16,332 nucleotides of DNA from an uncultured Clostridia bacterium (GTDB lineage: Bacteria > Bacillota > Clostridia > Christensenellales > Aristaeellaceae). How positions within the stretch are numbered: the stretch's first letter is position 1; each line of letters begins with the position of its first letter. The translations under genes and the position numbers were made by a program. Of the stretch, positions 13,409 through 16,332 are shown in pieces. Location of the stretch: contig CAKTXH010000049.1 in assembly GCA_934630975.1 (NCBI GenBank), positions 1 through 16,332 on the forward strand. The letters are read 5' to 3'. The notes beneath the pieces are model-generated. The model had not been told where the DNA came from. It searched no databases and worked only from the letters and a program-made list of their open reading frames with translations.

Positions 13409-13795
13409 ATGAAAAAGTTGGCTATGTTTGTTGTTCTTTCGATGTTGTGCTGCTTCTATGCTGCAACGAGCCTTGCGGCGCAAACGAATTACTGGAAGTT
13501 CCATATTGTTGCTGATGAACGAGTTGATGGCAACAGCGAACCTGTTCCCAAGAATGACAGTGAGCAAATCTGTCATGTAACGCCGACCTCTGGCGTGTCT
13601 GACAGCAAGGGATTCTACGTTCGCAGCCGTACTTATGTCGGCGATCATGAGGCGTCTCAGGCAATGAAGATTGCTGTGAATAACAAGCATTACAAGCTGA
13701 ACTATTCCGTGCGTAAAGGTGTGGCAGGAGCGTTGTACAATCTTCGTGGCCAGGCGGATAAAGAAATCACTTGCAGTGGACGTTGGAATCCGTAA
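13409..13795 (+). CDS. Secreted 128-residue protein of unknown function
   Basis: This exported protein has a signal peptide (1-24; MKKLAMFVVLSMLCC, ending SLAA). The mature 104 residues are aromatic-rich and end in SGRWNP. They hold two Cys (55 and 122) that could form one disulphide, plus NYWKFHIVADE (27-37), SKGFYVRSRTYVG (66-78) and ALYNLRGQADKEI (108-120). The short C-terminal SGxW ending and beta-rich pattern recall DUF2712-like and lactococcin-972-like secreted proteins, but I cannot confirm membership. The ribosome site AAAGGAGG (13393-13400) is 8 bases from the ATG. The gene is followed by a hairpin, then by a membrane protein and two ABC-2-like proteins, a context known for secreted bacteriocin-like proteins. 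It lacks the promoter block seen at 12684. Confidence 0.7.
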   Translation: MKKLAMFVVLSMLCCFYAATSLAAQTNYWKFHIVADERVDGNSEPVPKNDSEQICHVTPTSGVSDSKGFYVRSRTYVGDHEASQAMKIAVNNKHYKLNYSVRKGVAGALYNLRGQADKEITCSGRWNP

Positions 13796-13806
13796 AACAT
13801 ATTTCA

Positions 13807-13842
13807 ATATGCCACGAGAAGGGTATGCCTCTCGTGGCATAT
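13807..13842 (+). terminator. Perfect 12-bp hairpin between the secreted-protein and membrane-protein genes
   Basis: ATATGCCACGAG (13807-13818) pairs exactly with CTCGTGGCATAT (13831-13842) around a 12-base loop. It starts 11 bases after the stop codon. There is no real T run after it (only TCTATTATAA). It may act as a partial terminator or as an RNA-stabilising 3' end that lowers expression of the downstream genes. Confidence 0.55.
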
Positions 13843-13896
13843 CTATTATAACAACAAATACATGCGGTGACTGTCAAATGAAAGGGAGCATCCGAT

Positions 13897-15099
13897 ATGA
13901 GCAGAGATAAAAAGAGAAAGAAGAAACTGGTTGCGTTTTTGCTTATCATTCTGAGTTGCGTTGCGTTGGCTTATATTTACCATAAAACGCTGGATTATGC
14001 TGAATCACAAACGTCGATTGAAGAAAATAATATGTCTGCTGTTTTTAACGATGAACAATATGCTGTCAGTTCCAGCGGTAATGAAAAAAACGATATGTTT
14101 GAGAGCTATGCAAATGAAGAACGATACGAGAATTTAAGTATAACTGATAATGTCAGAATTGAATTGATGAACCACCCGATATCGGATTTTGATGAGATGC
14201 CCTCTTTTACGGTGAAATACATGTCTATTCCAGAGCAAAGTCTGCGTTCCCTGTTTTCCTGCAATAATAGAGAAGAAGGTCCCATACCGGTGTATACTTC
14301 GGATCGTGGTGATAAACTGACGATTTCAGCGGCAGAAGCGGTTTATTATGAGACGAATGATTATGATAAATATTCGTATTTTTTGCCTATTGATGATGAA
14401 ATCAACGATATGTCAAACTATTTTGTTCATGACACTGATTTGGATTTTTGCAGCTCGGAAGATGCTTTAGAGCAAATCAACAGCATTTTGTCCTCCGTTG
14501 GGATATCGCCAACAAACAGCCGTATCATAGCGATGGATCAAGATTCGCTCAACGATGCGCAAAAAATAATAGAAAAAAGTCTGTTTTGGCAGTCTGAGCC
14601 GAAAACACGTCAGAAGAAATACGCTCGCACATGGAGTAAAAGAGAGGAATGCTATGTAGTTGTTGCAGAGCAATCGTTTAATGGTTATCCGGTTGATGCG
14701 ACTTTTTGCAGAAGTGCAACAGATAAGACACGATTTCCAACACGTGTTGTCGCTATGGTTGATTCATCTGGTGTGATTGGAATGAAAATCACGGGTATGT
14801 ACTCAGTGGTTTCAAAAGAAGCGAATAAACCAGTTATTGATTATAAAATGGCTGTCAAAGCGTTGACTGACTACTACGCTCAGAGTATTTCCGAAAAGAA
14901 GCTCTGCTTTGTTCGAGCGGAATTGAAGCTGGTTGCAATGGAACGAAAAAATGAAATCGTTTTAAGTCCGATGTGGATTTTCAGCTCGACAGATGAGGGG
15001 GCTTCGCCTGATGAAATACAAGCGCGAAACATTGATGAACATCTGTTTATAACCAGAGTTTATGTGAACGCTTATACTGGAGAAGTGATTTCGAGATGA
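13897..15099 (+). CDS. Membrane-anchored extracytoplasmic protein (YycI/DUF6034-like)
   Basis: This 400-residue protein has a basic start (residues 1-10, RDKKRKKK), one membrane helix (about 11-27) and a large outer part. Residues 60-180 are acidic and Tyr/Ser-rich. The C-terminal 150 residues contain KYARTWSKREECYVVVAEQ, then MWIFSS and ITRVYVNAYTGEVISR. This pattern of a final strand stating a conserved 'A-TGEV' resembles YycI-, PepSY- or DUF6034-like domains; I cannot choose among them. The start is the ATG at 13897 after AAAGGGAG (13881-13888). Its stop overlaps the next gene's ATG (ATGA at 15096-15099), so it is co-translated with the ABC-2-like proteins. It may be an accessory, sensor or protective subunit of that transporter, or an immunity-like protein for the secreted product. 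Confidence 0.65.
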   Translation: MSRDKKRKKKLVAFLLIILSCVALAYIYHKTLDYAESQTSIEENNMSAVFNDEQYAVSSSGNEKNDMFESYANEERYENLSITDNVRIELMNHPISDFDEMPSFTVKYMSIPEQSLRSLFSCNNREEGPIPVYTSDRGDKLTISAAEAVYYETNDYDKYSYFLPIDDEINDMSNYFVHDTDLDFCSSEDALEQINSILSSVGISPTNSRIIAMDQDSLNDAQKIIEKSLFWQSEPKTRQKKYARTWSKREECYVVVAEQSFNGYPVDATFCRSATDKTRFPTRVVAMVDSSGVIGMKITGMYSVVSKEANKPVIDYKMAVKALTDYYAQSISEKKLCFVRAELKLVAMERKNEIVLSPMWIFSSTDEGASPDEIQARNIDEHLFITRVYVNAYTGEVISR

Positions 15100-15878
15100 A
15101 AAGGACATATTTTTTTAATCTTCTAAAGATGAAAATGCTTTCGATCAGGCTGATTATTTCTGTTTTTTGCATGGTATTTATGAATTTTCTTGTGATTATA
15201 CCGGATATTCGTGCAGATTATGATACACTTGATATTGTTTATTTATTTCGATTTACATACGATATTGGTTCTTTTTCGCGTTTGTTACCGCTCTTAGCCG
15301 CATTTGTTATGGCAGACACGATAGCACAAGACTTTTGTGACCATACTATGCCGTTTCTTCTGGCCAGAATGGACGATAAAACATATATAAATTGTAATTA
15401 CATAGCCTGCGCTGTTTCAGGATTTTTCACAATTACTGCTGGATGGGTAGTGTTTGTGCTTCTTTTACAGATTCGATATCCATTTTTGGCGGTTGGTAGT
15501 GACAACCTTGAAAACTTTGTTTTGCAGCCGTTTGGACAATGGCTGCAAAATGAAAATCCATGCGTGTATATAGCTTTTTATATTTTTAGCTCTGCTTTAT
15601 GTGGCTCACTTTGGGCGTGCGTAGGATTGGCGGTATCTGCGTTTTATCCTGATAGAAAAGTGGCTTTGGCTTCTCCGTTTATTATAAATATATTATTGTA
15701 CAATATCGCTTACATTTCAACAGGGCCGTGGCACTCTCCCAGCGATGTTGCAAAATATATATCCCAAGCGAATGACACTATGACATTTTTAAGTATGGCA
15801 GGTTACTTTATTTTGCTACATGTCGTTGTCCATAGAATATTTCATTTCAAAATGAGATGGAGGTTTATACATGCTTAA
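15096..15878 (+). CDS. ABC-2-like integral membrane protein
   Basis: This 260-residue protein has about six hydrophobic segments. The order is: a short basic start MKRTYFFNLLKMKMLSIR, helix 1 (about 17-36), an outer loop, a helix with LLPLLAAFVMADTIAQDF (about 64-81), two helices around 103-126, helices at about 155-180 and 190-208, and a last one at about 231-247. The segment ADTIAQDFCDHTMPFLLARM is the typical 'ia-E/D-f..gT....l' motif found after helix 2 of ABC-2 permeases, here with Asp. It overlaps genes on both sides (4 bases before, 8 bases after), a tightly coupled operon. No ATPase gene is in view; it probably lies beyond the right edge. Confidence 0.7.
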   Translation: MKRTYFFNLLKMKMLSIRLIISVFCMVFMNFLVIIPDIRADYDTLDIVYLFRFTYDIGSFSRLLPLLAAFVMADTIAQDFCDHTMPFLLARMDDKTYINCNYIACAVSGFFTITAGWVVFVLLLQIRYPFLAVGSDNLENFVLQPFGQWLQNENPCVYIAFYIFSSALCGSLWACVGLAVSAFYPDRKVALASPFIINILLYNIAYISTGPWHSPSDVAKYISQANDTMTFLSMAGYFILLHVVVHRIFHFKMRWRFIHA

Positions 15879-16332
15879 CTTTCATGGAATATGGGCATGT
15901 TTTATTTTCGATCTAAAGAAACTTTTGCAATCCTCAAGATTTTATATGACAATATTCTTTGTGTGCTTTGTTATATGGGATCACCTTGCACCTATCAGTA
16001 TATGGCTGTCGGCGCAACATTACAAGATTACACCGTGGGTATATCCGTTCATTTCAAGCTCTGTATTTTTACAAATGGTCATCGTAGGTGGAACGCTGTT
16101 TTTATTTAGCGATGCTCCTTTTTTTAATGAAACACAGCTACTTCTAATTGTTCGAATGAATCGGGTTCAGTGGTGCATTGCTCAAATGCTCTATATTTGT
16201 GTTTCCACGATGATTTACTTTGCAGTAATATCGCTTGTTTCAGTTTTTCTACTAGTTCCTAATATTACATTTAGTTCACAGTGGGGAGCGGTTATACTGG
16301 CGCTTTCGCGTGGAGAAACCAATTTGGAAAAT
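15871..16332 (+). CDS. Second ABC-2-like membrane protein, 3' end beyond the window
   Basis: An open frame runs from the ATG at 15871 to the right edge (154 codons, no stop). GGAGG (15860-15864) lies 6 bases upstream, and the ATG overlaps the stop of the previous gene (ATGCTTAA). The product starts with a short cytoplasmic piece, FDLKKLLQSSRFY (13-25), typical of ABC-2 permease openings. A hydrophobic helix MTIFFVCFVIW follows, then VFLQMVIVGGTLFLFS, and later a long helix within IYFAVISLVSVFLLV. It is probably the partner permease of the gene before it. Shorter frames in this stretch in other phases are shadows. Confidence 0.7.
   Translation, partial: MLNFHGIWACFIFDLKKLLQSSRFYMTIFFVCFVIWDHLAPISIWLSAQHYKITPWVYPFISSSVFLQMVIVGGTLFLFSDAPFFNETQLLLIVRMNRVQWCIAQMLYICVSTMIYFAVISLVSVFLLVPNITFSSQWGAVILALSRGETNLEN

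Larger units (their letters stand above)
9668..16332. mobile_element. Integrative element, left boundary at about 9668; right end outside the window
   Basis: The left edge is placed where the recombinase leaves its family sequence and enters host DNA (about 9668). To the right the DNA becomes clearly AT-richer, especially from about 11200 on, and all genes after the recombinase run away from it. No attachment-site copy, relaxase or phage structural gene is seen, and the right end is not in the window. The element might therefore be only the recombinase unit (to about 11220), or might include all the plus-strand genes up to 16332. The base-composition change favours the latter. Confidence 0.5.

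Noticed and set aside
15891..16109. 72-codon plus-strand frame near the right edge
   Set aside because: It is out of frame inside the open ABC-2-like gene that starts at 15871 with a ribosome site and membrane helices.
1..16332. tRNA, rRNA or CRISPR array
   Set aside because: No cloverleaf, rRNA-like conserved stretch or regularly spaced repeat was found on reading both strands. A covariance-model search would be needed to be sure.

Overview
The window looks like part of the chromosome of an anaerobic, GC-rich member of the Clostridia, probably a gut lineage. This is inferred from Gram-positive-style ribosome binding sites, sigma-A promoters, Firmicutes-type families (LytTR/GHKL two-component pair, LanG-type permease, DUF4367 anti-sigma protein) and secreted flavin-dependent reductases. 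No rRNA or marker gene fixes the species. There are two blocks: a GC-rich host block (1 to about 9667) and an AT-richer block that begins at a serine recombinase (about 9668 to the right edge).

Host block. On the minus strand are the start of a secreted FMN/FAD reductase (1-527, cut by the left edge) and a LytTR response regulator (2086-2790) that overlaps its sensor kinase (764-2089) by ATGA. On the plus strand are an N-acetylhexosamine-kinase-like phosphotransferase (2953-4083) and a ketopantoate reductase (4128-5045) ending in a strong terminator. Next comes a gene-free stretch with an IS200/IS605-like palindromic element (about 5140-5257). A LysR regulator (5411-6343) then sits just upstream of a second secreted flavin reductase (6477-8420). 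That protein has two FMN-binding domains and the full set of fumarate-reductase catalytic residues. Last is the wreck of a lantibiotic-immunity-type locus: an ECF sigma region 2 fused in frame to the last membrane helix of a permease (8569-8868), followed by an intact LanG-like permease (8872-9606) and its terminator.

Mobile block. A large serine recombinase (minus strand, start 11149) runs to about 9668. It then reads without its own stop through the host terminator and antisense into the permease, so the element boundary is at about 9668. Its presumed cargo, all on the plus strand, is: a sigma factor (11334-11912); an overlapping DUF4367 membrane anti-sigma protein (11896-12666); a secreted 135-residue protein; a small basic 37-residue ORF with a perfect Shine-Dalgarno sequence; a secreted 128-residue protein; a membrane-anchored 400-residue protein; and two overlapping ABC-2-like membrane proteins, the last open at the right edge.

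How it may work together. The sigma gene and the first secreted-protein gene share an unusual promoter-like block, GAGATAAAAG-N13-GTCT(T/A)TATA, with identical spacing. This suggests the sigma factor drives itself and the secreted protein, while the DUF4367 protein senses something outside the membrane. With the downstream ABC-2-like proteins, this makes a candidate envelope-stress or secreted-peptide module carried by an integrative element. The function is inference.
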